Origin: Fimenecus sp045543095
Lineage (GTDB): Bacteria > Bacillota > Clostridia > Oscillospirales > Acutalibacteraceae
NCBI GenBank assembly: GCA_045543095.1
Contig: JAZQMC010000021.1
Location: forward strand, 1-61,774
Reading direction: 5' to 3'
Length of the DNA: 61,774 nt
In this document: piece by piece, positions 1 through 9,322 of the stretch
How positions within the stretch are numbered: the first letter of the stretch is position 1
How the letters are laid out: each line of letters starts with the position of its first letter
Position numbers and translations under genes: made by a program
Notes under the pieces: model-generated
Database searches by the model: none
What the model saw: only the letters and a program-made list of their open reading frames with translations
What the model was told of the DNA's origin: nothing

Positions 1-1197
1 GAGTTCCACCAGCTGCACATGAGCGGTAAAGTATGTGCCGCATGGGCTGTAGAACATGGTATTGGCGAAGGTATTATGAAAATGTCTTTCGGTAATAATA
101 TTGGTTTCAAATCATCTGCTGAACTTAAAGAAAATTGGCATCTCGGTATGTACGGTTTTATTATTGCAGAGCTTACTGAAGATGTTGTAATTCCAGGCGT
201 TATGAAGCTTGGTACAACAACATTTGAACCTGTTATTACTCTTGAAAATGATAGTGTAACAATTGAAGAGCTTTATAACTTGCATACTGCTACACTTGAA
301 AGTGTTTATCCTACAAAGGCTAAAGAAGATAAGGGCGAAATTCCTACATATTCATTTGATGGTAAATGTGATGTTTCACCTAAAAATAAGGTTGTTAAGC
401 CTAAGGTTCTTATTCCTGTATTCCCGGGTACTAACTGTGAATACGATTCAGCTCGTGCAGTTGAAAAAGCAGGTGGTGAGGCAGAAATCTTTGTAATCAG
501 AAACCTTACTGCTGAAGATGTTGCAAGAAGTGTTGAAGAATTTTCTGCAAAAGTAAAAGAAAGTCAGATGATTTTCATTCCGGGTGGCTTCTCCGGCGGT
601 GATGAACCTGATGGTTCAGCGAAGTTTATTACTGCATTCTTCCGTAACCCTGCGGTTAAGGAAGCGGTTACAGACCTTCTTGATAATCGTGATGGTCTTA
701 TGTGCGGTATCTGTAATGGTTTCCAGGCACTTATCAAGCTCGGTCTTGTTCCTTATGGAAAGATTATTGATACTGATGAGAATTGTCCTACACTTACATT
801 CAATAACATCAGCCGTCATCAGAGTAGAATTGTTCATACTAGAATTGCATCAACAAAATCTCCGTGGCTTAGCCTTATGAATGTGGGCGATGTTGTTAAT
901 GTTCCTATTTCTCATGGTGAAGGTAAGTTCCTTGCTTCTCCTGAGCTTATTGCTGAACTTGCCGCTAACGGACAGATTGCTACACAGTATGTTGACCTTG
1001 ATGGAAAAGCAACATCAAATATTGACTTTAATCCTAATGGTTCATTGTGTGCAATTGAAGGTATTACTTCACCTGACGGTCGTGTATTCGGCAAGATGGG
1101 ACACAGCGAACGTATTGGCGACGGTCTTTATAAGAACGTACCGGGCGAATACGATATTCGAATGTTTGAAGCTGCGGTTAAGTATTTTAACAAATAA
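1..1197 (+). CDS. purL: Phosphoribosylformylglycinamidine synthase, C-terminal part (cut by window edge)
   Basis: The reading frame is open from base 1, so this is the last ~398 residues of a large single-chain PurL. The enzyme uses glutamine and ATP to turn FGAR into FGAM in purine synthesis. The first ~100 residues are the end of the synthetase part (GxFI and GTTTFEP region). From about residue 135 a class I glutamine amidotransferase domain begins (PVFPGTNCEYDSA), with the nucleophile Cys in CGICNGFQ and the His/Glu pair in GHSERIGDG near the end. Having the amidotransferase fused at the C-terminus is the arrangement found in proteobacteria and many Clostridia, unlike the split PurLQS of Bacillus. 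Followed directly by a strong terminator. The N-terminal two thirds lie outside the window. Confidence 0.95.
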   Translation, partial: EFHQLHMSGKVCAAWAVEHGIGEGIMKMSFGNNIGFKSSAELKENWHLGMYGFIIAELTEDVVIPGVMKLGTTTFEPVITLENDSVTIEELYNLHTATLESVYPTKAKEDKGEIPTYSFDGKCDVSPKNKVVKPKVLIPVFPGTNCEYDSARAVEKAGGEAEIFVIRNLTAEDVARSVEEFSAKVKESQMIFIPGGFSGGDEPDGSAKFITAFFRNPAVKEAVTDLLDNRDGLMCGICNGFQALIKLGLVPYGKIIDTDENCPTLTFNNISRHQSRIVHTRIASTKSPWLSLMNVGDVVNVPISHGEGKFLASPELIAELAANGQIATQYVDLDGKATSNIDFNPNGSLCAIEGITSPDGRVFGKMGHSERIGDGLYKNVPGEYDIRMFEAAVKYFNK

Positions 1198-1205
1198 GAA
1201 TATAC

Positions 1206-1242
1206 AAAAAATTCCCCTTACCGAGTGGTAGGGGGAATTTTT
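1206..1242. terminator. Bidirectional intrinsic terminator between purL and rex
   Basis: A near-perfect stem (AAAAATTCCCC arm and GGGGGAATTTTT arm around a GAGT loop) with A-tract on the left and T-tract on the right. It sits between two convergent genes and can serve both. Confidence 0.9.
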
Positions 1243-1255
1243 CTATGTTGATAAA

Positions 1256-1888
1256 TTAAAGATTACTTACATGATAGCTTAATGTCATCAAACTATCGCT
1301 TAAATGTACATTTTCAACCGCAACATTAGGGTAATTTGCCGCAATATCATAGTGACTGAAATTCCAGAAGCCTTTTATACCGAGTTCAACAAGCTGAGGT
1401 GCCAACACCTCTGCGGCAGAGCTTGGTATACAAAGCACGGCAACAGTAGGGAAGTTATCTCTGCAGAAATCATACAAACCATCAGTATGTCTGATGGGAA
1501 GTCCGCGAAGTAACTGACCTGTAAGTGCAGGATTACGGTCGAATACGCCGATAACGTTAAAACCTCTTTGTTCAAATGACATATGCAAAGCAACTGCTTT
1601 ACCAAGGTTGCCCGCACCAATTATTATGGCTTTACGGTTTTGATTCACACCAAGAATATTGCCAATTTCATTATAAAGACTTTCAATATTATAGCCATAT
1701 CCCTGCTGACCAAATCCGCCGAAGCAGTTTAAATCTTGACGGATTTGAGATGCAGTAAAGCCCATTTTAGCCGATAAATCTTTTGAAGAAATCCTTACAA
1801 TGCCTTGTTCTTTTAATTCACCTAAAAATCTGTAATAACGGGGGAGTCGCTTTATGACAGAAATTGATACTCCATCATTTTTAGCCAT
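1256..1888 (-). CDS. rex: Redox-sensing transcriptional repressor Rex
   Basis: Rex dimers bind DNA when the NADH/NAD+ ratio is low and release it when NADH binds, controlling fermentation and energy genes. The 210-residue protein has an N-terminal winged helix (SKDLSAKMGFTASQIRQDL, with the conserved FG(G/Q)FGQQGYGYN) and a Rossmann domain with GAGNLGKA. It ends with the C-terminal domain-swap helix. I start at ATG 1888 because AGAGGTG lies six bases upstream; a longer frame from GTG 1897 would place the start on top of that site. Only 12 bp separate it from isocitrate dehydrogenase, so it looks like the last gene of the aconitase operon, which is an informative pairing. Confidence 0.95.
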   Translation of the reverse strand: MAKNDGVSISVIKRLPRYYRFLGELKEQGIVRISSKDLSAKMGFTASQIRQDLNCFGGFGQQGYGYNIESLYNEIGNILGVNQNRKAIIIGAGNLGKAVALHMSFEQRGFNVIGVFDRNPALTGQLLRGLPIRHTDGLYDFCRDNFPTVAVLCIPSSAAEVLAPQLVELGIKGFWNFSHYDIAANYPNVAVENVHLSDSLMTLSYHVSNL

Positions 1889-1900
1889 GATTTTCACCTC

Positions 1901-3064
1901 TTATGAAAGCTTTTTAACAGTTTCCATTACATAATCGCCGAAATCACTGCAAGTTGCACCATTGTCACGACCTGTAATTGTAAGCTTCTTTTCTTCAAAC
2001 ATACAAATATCAAGTGCTCTTTCAAGTAAATCAGCTTCTTTCTGTTTGCCGATATGTGAAAGGAGCATAACAGTTGCACGAAGCATTGAACAAGGGTCTG
2101 CATACTGGCCTCTGCCTTCACGAATCATACGAGGTGCAGAACCGTGGATAGCTTCAAACATAGCATATCTTTTACCAAGGTTAGCACTACCTGCAGTACC
2201 AACACCACCCTGGAATTCAGCAGCTTCATCAGTGATAATATCACCATAAAGGTTTGGAAGAACAAATACTTTAAAGTCTTTTCTTCTCTTTTCGTCAATA
2301 AGCTTTGCGGTTGTAATATCCACATACCATTCGTCTGTAATAATTTCAGGATATTCTTTACCAACTTCTTTACAAATTCTTAAGAATTTACCATCAGTTG
2401 TCTTAATAACATTTGCCTTATTTATAATAGAAACTCTTTCTTTACCGTTTCTCTTTGCATAGTCATAAGCCATACGAGCAATTCTTTCTGAACCCTCACT
2501 TGTAGTAACAACAAAATCCATAGCAAGGTCTTCTGTAACATTTACGCCCTTTGAGCCTACTGCATAAGCACCCTCTGTATTTTCACGGAAGAATGTCCAG
2601 TCAATACCCTGGTCAGGAACCTTAACAGGACGAACATTAGCGAAAAGGTCAAGTTCTTTACGCATTGCAACATTTGCACTTTCGATATTTGGCCATGGGT
2701 CACCGGCCTGTGGTGTTGTTGTAGGTCCTTTAAGAATAACGTGACATTCTTTAAGTTCAGCAAGAACATCATCGGGAATTGCTTTCATAACAGCAACACG
2801 GTTTTCAATTGTAAGACCATCAATAACTTTGAATTCAACTTTGCCTGCTTTTACATCGTCTGCAAGCATATATTCAAGAACTCTGGCTGATTCTTTTGTG
2901 ATAATCGGTCCAATTCCGTCGCCACCGCAAACACCGATAATAATTTTATCAAGGTTATCAAAATCAACAAATTCTTTCTGTGCCTTGATTCTTTCGTTTC
3001 TTGCAAGTTGTTCTCTGACAAGGGCTTCGAACTTAGCAAGAGCTTCTTTAATCTGATTTTCCAT
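1901..3064 (-). CDS. icd: Isocitrate dehydrogenase (isocitrate/isopropylmalate dehydrogenase family)
   Basis: Oxidatively decarboxylates isocitrate to 2-oxoglutarate. The 387-residue chain shows the beta-decarboxylating dehydrogenase fold: GGDGIGP near the N-terminus, the substrate segment NIESANVAMRKELDLFANVRP, the catalytic Tyr region (ENTEGAY), the metal-binding NLYGDIITDEAAEFQGG signature and the nucleotide motif AIHGSAP. The position after HGSAP is Arg-Met rather than the usual Lys-Tyr (NADP) or Asp-Ile (NAD), so cofactor preference is not readable. The neighbouring aconitase makes isocitrate rather than isopropylmalate the likely substrate, feeding glutamate synthesis through an incomplete TCA cycle. 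An ~40-residue N-terminal extension precedes the fold. Confidence 0.88.
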   Translation of the reverse strand: MENQIKEALAKFEALVREQLARNERIKAQKEFVDFDNLDKIIIGVCGGDGIGPIITKESARVLEYMLADDVKAGKVEFKVIDGLTIENRVAVMKAIPDDVLAELKECHVILKGPTTTPQAGDPWPNIESANVAMRKELDLFANVRPVKVPDQGIDWTFFRENTEGAYAVGSKGVNVTEDLAMDFVVTTSEGSERIARMAYDYAKRNGKERVSIINKANVIKTTDGKFLRICKEVGKEYPEIITDEWYVDITTAKLIDEKRRKDFKVFVLPNLYGDIITDEAAEFQGGVGTAGSANLGKRYAMFEAIHGSAPRMIREGRGQYADPCSMLRATVMLLSHIGKQKEADLLERALDICMFEEKKLTITGRDNGATCSDFGDYVMETVKKLS

Positions 3065-3076
3065 ATTTATAACTCC

Positions 3077-5008
3077 TTAAAATGATTCTTTTGTGTAATT
3101 AAGAAGACCACCTGCAAGGATAATATCCTTTTGACGTTGTGAAAGGTCATAATTAATAGCATATTCTTCGTTCTTTGTAAGGTTTACAAGAACTGCAGGT
3201 TCATTATTGATAATAGCGTTTTTAATTCCCTTAAGACTTAATTCATCATCTTGTGATATCTTATCATAATCTTCTGCATTAGCAAATGTGAGAGGTAAAA
3301 TACCTGCATTGATAAGGTTAGCACAGTGGATACGTGCAAATGATTTTGTAATTACTGCCTTTACACCAAGATAAAGTGGAACAAGTGCTGCGTGTTCACG
3401 TGATGAACCCTGACCGTAGTTAGCACCACCAATTACAATACCTTTTCCTTCTGCTTTAATTCTTTCAGGGAATGTTTTATCACAAACTCCGAAACAATAT
3501 TGTGAAAGGAAAGGAATATTTGAACGGTAGGGGAGAATCTTAGCGCCAGCAGGCATAATATGGTCAGTTGTAATATCGTCACCAACCTTGAGAACTGCCT
3601 TTGCTGTAATATCATCACCCATTGGCTCGCTTGTTGGGAATGGCTTGATATTTGGGCCATACATAACCTCAACATCTTTTGCTTCTTCAGGTGTTGCAGG
3701 CATAGCAACCATATTATCATTGATAATGAATTCATCAGGAAGTACTATTTCAGGGAATTCACCTAAATCTCTTGGGTCAGTAAGATAACCTGTAAGTGCA
3801 GATGCAGCAGCAACCTCGGGGCTTACAAGATAAATGCCTGCATCGGCAGTACCTGAACGACCTTCAAAGTTTCTATTGAATGTACGAAGAGAAACGCCGG
3901 CAGAATTTGGTGATTGACCCATACCGATACAAGGACCGCAAGCACTTTCAAGAATTCTGGCACCAGCATCAATCATGTCAGCAAGAGCACCATTCTGTGA
4001 AATCATATTAAGTACCTGTTTTGAGCCTGGAGCAATTGAAAGGCTAACTGCAGGATGAACAGTTTTACCTTTAAGAATTGCAGCAACTTTCATCATATCA
4101 AGAAGTGATGAGTTTGTACATGAACCGATACATACCTGGTCAACCTTAATTTTACCGATTTCAGTAACAGATTTCACTCTATCCGGCATATGAGGACACG
4201 CCGCCATAGGAGCAAGTGAAGATAAATCAATATCAATGACTTCATCATAAACTGCATCTTCGTCGGCTTTAAGTTCAACCCAATCATCTTCACGACCTTG
4301 AGCCTTTAAGAAAGCCTTTGTAACATCGTCAGAAGGAAAAACAGAAGTGGTTGCACCAAGTTCAGCACCCATATTTGTGATTGTTGCTCGTTCTGGAACT
4401 GAGAGAGTAGCAACACCTTCTCCACCATATTCAATAATTTTACCAACGCCACCCTTAACAGTCATAATGCGAAGAACTTCAAGGATAACATCTTTTGCTG
4501 CAACCCAAGGGCTAAGTTTACCTGTAAGGTTTACTCTTACCATCTTTGGCATTGTAATATAATATGTACCGCCACCCATTGCAACTGCAACGTCAAGACC
4601 GCCGGCACCCATAGCAAGCATACCTATACCGCCACCTGTAGGTGTATGGCTGTCAGAACCTATTAATGTTTTGCCGGGTTTGCCAAATCTTTCAAGGTGT
4701 ACCTGATGGCAAATACCATTACCGGGGCGAGAAAAACGAATACCGCGTTTTTTAGCAACACTTTGAATAAATCTGTGGTCATCTGCATTCTCAAAACCTG
4801 TTTGTAATGTGTTATGGTCAATATAAGCAACTGAAAGTTCAGTTTTTACTTGTTCAATCCCCATAGCTTCAAGTTCAAGGTAAGCCATTGTACCTGTTGC
4901 ATCTTGTGTCAATGTCTGGTCAATTTTAAGACCTACCTCACTGCCTGCGGTCATATCACCGCTGACAAGGTGAGATTTAATAAGTTTTTGTCCGATTGTC
5001 ATACCCAT
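3077..5008 (-). CDS. acnA: Aconitate hydratase
   Basis: Interconverts citrate and isocitrate using a [4Fe-4S] cluster. 643 residues, the short mitochondrial-like aconitase form. Visible motifs are IGSDSHTPTGGG, the cluster ligands in CIGSCTNSS and ESACGPCIGMGQSPNS, and the swivel domain with GANYGQGSSREHAA and KSFARIH. I use ATG 5008, eight bases after AAGGAG, over the upstream in-frame GTG 5017. First gene of an operon with icd and rex; a consensus promoter lies about 50 bp upstream. Sequence alone does not separate aconitase from homoaconitase, but the linked icd favours citrate. Confidence 0.92.
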   Translation of the reverse strand: MGMTIGQKLIKSHLVSGDMTAGSEVGLKIDQTLTQDATGTMAYLELEAMGIEQVKTELSVAYIDHNTLQTGFENADDHRFIQSVAKKRGIRFSRPGNGICHQVHLERFGKPGKTLIGSDSHTPTGGGIGMLAMGAGGLDVAVAMGGGTYYITMPKMVRVNLTGKLSPWVAAKDVILEVLRIMTVKGGVGKIIEYGGEGVATLSVPERATITNMGAELGATTSVFPSDDVTKAFLKAQGREDDWVELKADEDAVYDEVIDIDLSSLAPMAACPHMPDRVKSVTEIGKIKVDQVCIGSCTNSSLLDMMKVAAILKGKTVHPAVSLSIAPGSKQVLNMISQNGALADMIDAGARILESACGPCIGMGQSPNSAGVSLRTFNRNFEGRSGTADAGIYLVSPEVAAASALTGYLTDPRDLGEFPEIVLPDEFIINDNMVAMPATPEEAKDVEVMYGPNIKPFPTSEPMGDDITAKAVLKVGDDITTDHIMPAGAKILPYRSNIPFLSQYCFGVCDKTFPERIKAEGKGIVIGGANYGQGSSREHAALVPLYLGVKAVITKSFARIHCANLINAGILPLTFANAEDYDKISQDDELSLKGIKNAIINNEPAVLVNLTKNEEYAINYDLSQRQKDIILAGGLLNYTKESF

Positions 5009-5054
5009 TTGAATCACTCCTTGGACTTTTTCATTTTTTTAACAATCTTTTTAA

Positions 5055-5083
5055 ATTGTATAATATTGTTACAATTTTGTCAA
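5055..5083 (-). promoter_or_regulatory. Sigma-A promoter of the acn-icd-rex operon
   Basis: On the minus strand TTGACA, 17-bp spacer, TACAAT. The spacer and -10 lie in an imperfect palindrome (TTGTA ... TACAA); this is 19 bp and does not match the 18-bp Rex operator convincingly. Confidence 0.7.
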
Positions 5084-5122
5084 TATATAATACATACTAA
5101 AAAAGTTATTTTCATCAAAATA

Positions 5123-5151
5123 TTGATATTGTAAATTAATTATGATACAAT
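5123..5151 (+). promoter_or_regulatory. Sigma-A promoter of the tepA-ftsK gene string
   Basis: TTGATA, 17-bp spacer, TACAAT, about 75 bp before the tepA start and divergent from the aconitase promoter. Confidence 0.6.
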
Positions 5152-5227
5152 ATTTAGCAAGCACACATAAATATTAGTCACTTTTCAGGTAAAAATATTA
5201 TTATTAAAATTTGAAAGGTGATAAACA

Positions 5228-5950
5228 ATGTGTGTGTATTTTAATGACTTTACTTTGTCTGCAGAAAATAATTCTGCTGACGATGTTTCAAATGAAGAAA
5301 GCTCAGTAGATGTTGATTCTCAAATAACCGATAATGGCGTTTTTTCTGTAGAAAAAAATGGCAGATATATTCATTGCCTTACAATTATCGGGCAGGTTGA
5401 GGGGCATTATATTTTGCCACCATCAAACAAAACGACAAAGTATGAACATGTAATTCCGCAACTTGTAGCCATTGAAGAAAGCGAAGATATTGATGGTCTT
5501 CTTGTTATTCTTAATACAGTTGGTGGTGATATTGAAGCCGGTCTTGCAATCGCAGAACTTATTGCTGGTATGAAAAAGCCAACAGCATCATTAGTGCTTG
5601 GCGGCGGTCATTCAATCGGTGTGCCTTTAGCAGTGTCTGCTGACCGTTCATTTATTGTACCGACTGCTACAATGACTATTCATCCTGTCAGAATGAACGG
5701 CCTGGTGCTTGGCGTACCTCAGACCCTATCATATTTTGATAAGATGCAAGAAAGAATTGTAAGTTTTGTGTCGCAGAATTCAAAAATTCCACCGGAGCGT
5801 TTCCGAGAGCTTATGATGGCAACCGGTGAGCTTGTTATGGATGTTGGTACAGTTCTTGATGGTGAAAACGCAGTTAAAGAGGGTTTAATTGACAATATTG
5901 GCAATTTAAAAGATGCAATGTCATATTTATATTCTGAAATTGAAAAATAA
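5228..5950 (+). CDS. tepA: ClpP-fold serine protease, TepA/YmfB family
   Basis: A 240-residue member of the ClpP/crotonase-fold peptidases. After a ~50-residue polar N-terminus the fold begins with the IIGQVEGH strand; an oxyanion/nucleophile segment reads LVLGGGHSIGVPLAVSAD and the His follows in TATMTIHPVRM. The nucleophile region (GHSIG) differs from the GxSAS of true ClpP. In Bacillus the homologue (TepA, translocation-enhancing protein) lies just upstream of spoIIIE, and the same order, with uppP in between, is seen here. AAAGGTG precedes the ATG. The physiological substrate is unknown; assignment to TepA rests on the fold and this synteny. Confidence 0.82.
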   Translation: MCVYFNDFTLSAENNSADDVSNEESSVDVDSQITDNGVFSVEKNGRYIHCLTIIGQVEGHYILPPSNKTTKYEHVIPQLVAIEESEDIDGLLVILNTVGGDIEAGLAIAELIAGMKKPTASLVLGGGHSIGVPLAVSADRSFIVPTATMTIHPVRMNGLVLGVPQTLSYFDKMQERIVSFVSQNSKIPPERFRELMMATGELVMDVGTVLDGENAVKEGLIDNIGNLKDAMSYLYSEIEK

Positions 5951-5965
5951 AATGGAGATGAATTT

Positions 5966-6826
5966 ATGTCAGTTATTAAAGCGATAATTCTTGGTATTGT
6001 TCAAGGGGCTACCGAATTTCTACCTATTTCAAGTAGTGGACATCTTTCACTGTTTCAGCATTTTTTAGGCGTAAGCGGTGAGGGCTCATTGCTTTTTTCA
6101 GTACTTTTGCATTTAGGAACACTGATTGCGGTGTTTATCGTTTTCCATAAAACAATATTTGAGCTTATTATTGAAGCGTTTGCTTTAATTAAAGACATTT
6201 TTACAGGAAAGTTTAAGTATAAAGAATTAAAAGGTAAAAAGAAAATGCTTGTTATGTTCTTTTTCTCTTGCTTACCACTCTTACTTCTTTTAATTCCTGT
6301 TGGCAATGATATGAAACTTATGGATTGGCTTGGTGGACTTTCTGAGGATGACAGTATTCTTGTTGAAGGATTTTGTTTCCTTGTTACCGGTGTTTTACTG
6401 CTCACATCTACATATATTTCAAAGAAAAAGACTCTTAACAGAGAAGTAAATACGACTGATGCTTTTGCAGTTGGTTTAGCACAGATATTTGCGGCAGGTT
6501 TCCCCGGAATTTCGCGTTCAGGTTCTACAATTTCAACAGGTATGATTTGCGGAGTTTCAAAAGAATATATGGTTGAATATTCATTTATTCTCGGTATTCC
6601 AGCAATTATTGTTGCAAATATTGTGGAATTTAAAGATGCTATTGAAACCGGTGCACAACTTGAAGTTTTACCTACAATAGTTGGTATTATTGTTGCTGCA
6701 GTTGTTGGTGTTGTGTGTATCAAGCTTTTACAGTGGATTTTAAAAAAAGATATGTGGAAATACTTTGGTTTTTATTGTTTTGTAATCGGTATTTTCACAA
6801 TTATCAGCAGTATAATCGGACTTTAA
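5966..6826 (+). CDS. uppP: Undecaprenyl-diphosphatase UppP/BacA
   Basis: Integral membrane phosphatase that recycles the lipid carrier undecaprenyl diphosphate for cell-wall synthesis; overproduction gives bacitracin resistance. The 286-residue protein is almost entirely hydrophobic with about eight membrane segments. Both family signatures are present: the N-terminal ATEFLPISSSGHL loop and GFPGISRSGSTIST in the second half, which together form the active site. It lies 15 bp after tepA and 15 bp before ftsK, in one transcription unit. Confidence 0.96.
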   Translation: MSVIKAIILGIVQGATEFLPISSSGHLSLFQHFLGVSGEGSLLFSVLLHLGTLIAVFIVFHKTIFELIIEAFALIKDIFTGKFKYKELKGKKKMLVMFFFSCLPLLLLLIPVGNDMKLMDWLGGLSEDDSILVEGFCFLVTGVLLLTSTYISKKKTLNREVNTTDAFAVGLAQIFAAGFPGISRSGSTISTGMICGVSKEYMVEYSFILGIPAIIVANIVEFKDAIETGAQLEVLPTIVGIIVAAVVGVVCIKLLQWILKKDMWKYFGFYCFVIGIFTIISSIIGL

Positions 6827-6841
6827 TTTGGAGAGATTTGA

Positions 6842-9322
6842 ATGGTAAAACAAGGAAGCAGAAAAACAACAAATAAAAAGAAAAAACAAACAAAAATTAA
6901 GGGCTTTTCTCTCAATAAACAACTGACAACAATAATTCTTTTTGCTGTTTCAGTGCTATGGTTCTGCCTTGCAATTATTGATGCAGGAGGTTTGTGGGGC
7001 GGTCTTCGAACATTTCTTTTTGGTATGTTTGGTTTCTTCTCTTTCATATTCCCGCTTTTATTGTTAGTTGTAACAGTATTAGTGGCACTTGATAAAGCAG
7101 AAGGCAGAGTAAAATCCCACATTATTGAGGCAACAGTGCTCATTCTTCTTGTATGTAGTATTTGGCATATTGCACAGTGTAATTCGGACAGTACATATTT
7201 TGAAGCAATCAAAGATGCGTATAATGTTTATTATATAGACGGCAGTATGCTTGGTAGCGGCGTTTTGGGTGCAACACTGGGCGGACTGATTCTTTTAATC
7301 ACCGGTGGCAACAAAGCAGCAGCTTTTGTTATCATTGGTATCGTTCTTTTCGTGCTTGTTATGGTTATGACAAAACTTACTCTCGGAAACCTTTTCAGAG
7401 GTATATCAAAGCCTGTTAAAAAGGTAGGGGAGTTTACAAGTGAAAAGATTTCAGAATACAACGAAAAAGCAGAACAATTGGCTGCAGAGCGTGAAGAACG
7501 CAAAAAGAACTTTAAGGCTGATGTGGATTTAGGCCCTGAACCTGATGCTAATGCTAAACCAATTTTTTCTGAAGATACCGAAGATGATGACGTTGAAGAG
7601 TTAGTTTCTTTTACAGATATTAAAAAAGTTGAAGCTCCCGTGGAAGAAACTGCGGAAGAAAAGGTAATTAATCTTGATGATATTATCAAAAAGAGCACTG
7701 CAAAACCTGAACAAATTGAACTTGAGCTTGATGAAAAGCAAGAAGAATCAAAAGATACTGAAGAATACACTGATGAGGAGTGGAATGCAGAACCCGTAAA
7801 ACGATATGAATTGCCACCGCTTGACCTTCTTAATCTTCCACAGAATTTTAATTCAGGTGATTTAGAAAACGAACAAAAACGCAATGGCGAAAAACTTATT
7901 TCAACCTTGAAGAGCTTTGGCGTTGAAACAAGAATTATTGGCATTTCTAAAGGTCCGTCAGTTACTCGATATGAAATTCAGCCTGCAGCGGGTGTTAAAA
8001 TCAGTAAAATTACAAACCTTGCTGATGATATTGCACTTAATTTGGCTGCTTCAGGTGTGCGTATTGAGGCACCAATTCCTAATAAACCCGCTGTTGGTAT
8101 TGAAGTTCCAAACAAGAGTCGTCAATCGGTTACTTTGCGTGAAGTTATTGACCAACCACCATATAAAAATGCAAAATCTAAACTCAATGTTGCTCTCGGT
8201 AAAGACATAACAGGTGATTTTGTATATTGTGACCTTGTAAAAATGCCTCATTTACTTGTTGCTGGTACTACCGGTTCAGGTAAATCAGTTTGCTTGAATT
8301 CTATGATTGTAAGCATTCTCTATAATGCAACTCCCGATGAAGTTAAGCTTTTAATGATTGACCCTAAAGCTGTTGAATTTACAATGTATAACGGAATTCC
8401 ACATCTATTGGTGCCTGTAGTTTCTGACCCTAGAAAAGCATCTGGTGCACTTGCCTGGGCGGTTACAGAGATGTTACAGAGATATAAAATGTTCTCCGAA
8501 AGTGGCGTTCGTGATATTTCAGGTTACAATAGTATTTGTGAAACTGAAGGTAAGAAAAAGTTACCGCAAATTGTTATTTTCATTGATGAGTTGTCAGACT
8601 TGATGATGGCAGCACCAAATGAGGTTGAAGATTCTATTTGCCGTCTTGCACAAATGGCACGTGCGGCGGGTATGCATCTTGTTATTGCAACTCAAAGACC
8701 ATCAGTTGATGTTATTACAGGTCTTATTAAAGCTAATATTCCAAGCCGAATTTCACTTTATGTTTCGTCACAGGTGGATTCTCGTACAATTATTGACTCG
8801 GTTGGTGCTGAAAAACTTCTTGGCCACGGCGATATGCTCTATTATCCTGTCGGTATTCCAAAGCCTGTTCGTGTTCAGGGTTGTTATCTTGATGAATCTG
8901 AGGTTCATAAGGTTGTAAATTTCCTTAAAGCACAAGAACAGTCTGCTTATGATGATAACGTTATTAAGGAAATTGACCGTCAGGCTGCGAATACAGGCTC
9001 AAAGAAGAAAGATTCATCAGCCTCAAGTGGTGATGACGGTGATAGTCCTGCTGACGAAATGTTGCCAAAGGCAATTGAGGTTGTTATTGAGGCTCAATCT
9101 GCATCAACAACACTTCTTCAAAGAAAGTTGAAACTTGGTTACGCACGTGCGGCTCGAATTGTAGAAGAACTTGAAGAACGCGGAATAATTGGTCCTTATG
9201 AGGGTGCAAAGCCTCGAAAGGTATTGGTTTCTAAACAGCAATGGTATGAAATGAACGCTTTGGCACAGGGTGGTGCAAATAAACCCTATGGCGAAGAAGA
9301 TGAGGGACAAAGTGAAGAATAA
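6842..9322 (+). CDS. ftsK: DNA translocase FtsK/SpoIIIE
   Basis: Septal double-stranded DNA pump that clears chromosomes from the division or sporulation septum. 826 residues: a short basic N-terminus, four membrane helices within about residues 25-190, an acidic low-complexity linker (about 220-320), then the RecA-like motor with Walker A GTTGSGKSVCLNSM, Walker B IVIFIDELSDLMM and the ATQRPSVDVITGLIK segment. A C-terminal winged-helix gamma domain follows (about 745-815, LLQRKLKLGYARAARI), which reads the polar KOPS/SRS sequences. The acidic linker is short, typical of the SpoIIIE size class. In a spore former it probably serves both vegetative and sporulation septa. Confidence 0.95.
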   Translation: MVKQGSRKTTNKKKKQTKIKGFSLNKQLTTIILFAVSVLWFCLAIIDAGGLWGGLRTFLFGMFGFFSFIFPLLLLVVTVLVALDKAEGRVKSHIIEATVLILLVCSIWHIAQCNSDSTYFEAIKDAYNVYYIDGSMLGSGVLGATLGGLILLITGGNKAAAFVIIGIVLFVLVMVMTKLTLGNLFRGISKPVKKVGEFTSEKISEYNEKAEQLAAEREERKKNFKADVDLGPEPDANAKPIFSEDTEDDDVEELVSFTDIKKVEAPVEETAEEKVINLDDIIKKSTAKPEQIELELDEKQEESKDTEEYTDEEWNAEPVKRYELPPLDLLNLPQNFNSGDLENEQKRNGEKLISTLKSFGVETRIIGISKGPSVTRYEIQPAAGVKISKITNLADDIALNLAASGVRIEAPIPNKPAVGIEVPNKSRQSVTLREVIDQPPYKNAKSKLNVALGKDITGDFVYCDLVKMPHLLVAGTTGSGKSVCLNSMIVSILYNATPDEVKLLMIDPKAVEFTMYNGIPHLLVPVVSDPRKASGALAWAVTEMLQRYKMFSESGVRDISGYNSICETEGKKKLPQIVIFIDELSDLMMAAPNEVEDSICRLAQMARAAGMHLVIATQRPSVDVITGLIKANIPSRISLYVSSQVDSRTIIDSVGAEKLLGHGDMLYYPVGIPKPVRVQGCYLDESEVHKVVNFLKAQEQSAYDDNVIKEIDRQAANTGSKKKDSSASSGDDGDSPADEMLPKAIEVVIEAQSASTTLLQRKLKLGYARAARIVEELEERGIIGPYEGAKPRKVLVSKQQWYEMNALAQGGANKPYGEEDEGQSEE

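Noticed and set aside
5055..5083. A Rex operator in the aconitase promoter
   Set aside because: The TTGTA/TACAA palindrome is 19 bp with the wrong spacing and lacks the TGTTAA/TTAACA-type halves expected of a Rex site.
7231..7944. Long minus-strand frame (237 codons) inside ftsK
   Set aside because: Serine-rich antisense shadow of the acidic linker of ftsK, without a start signal.
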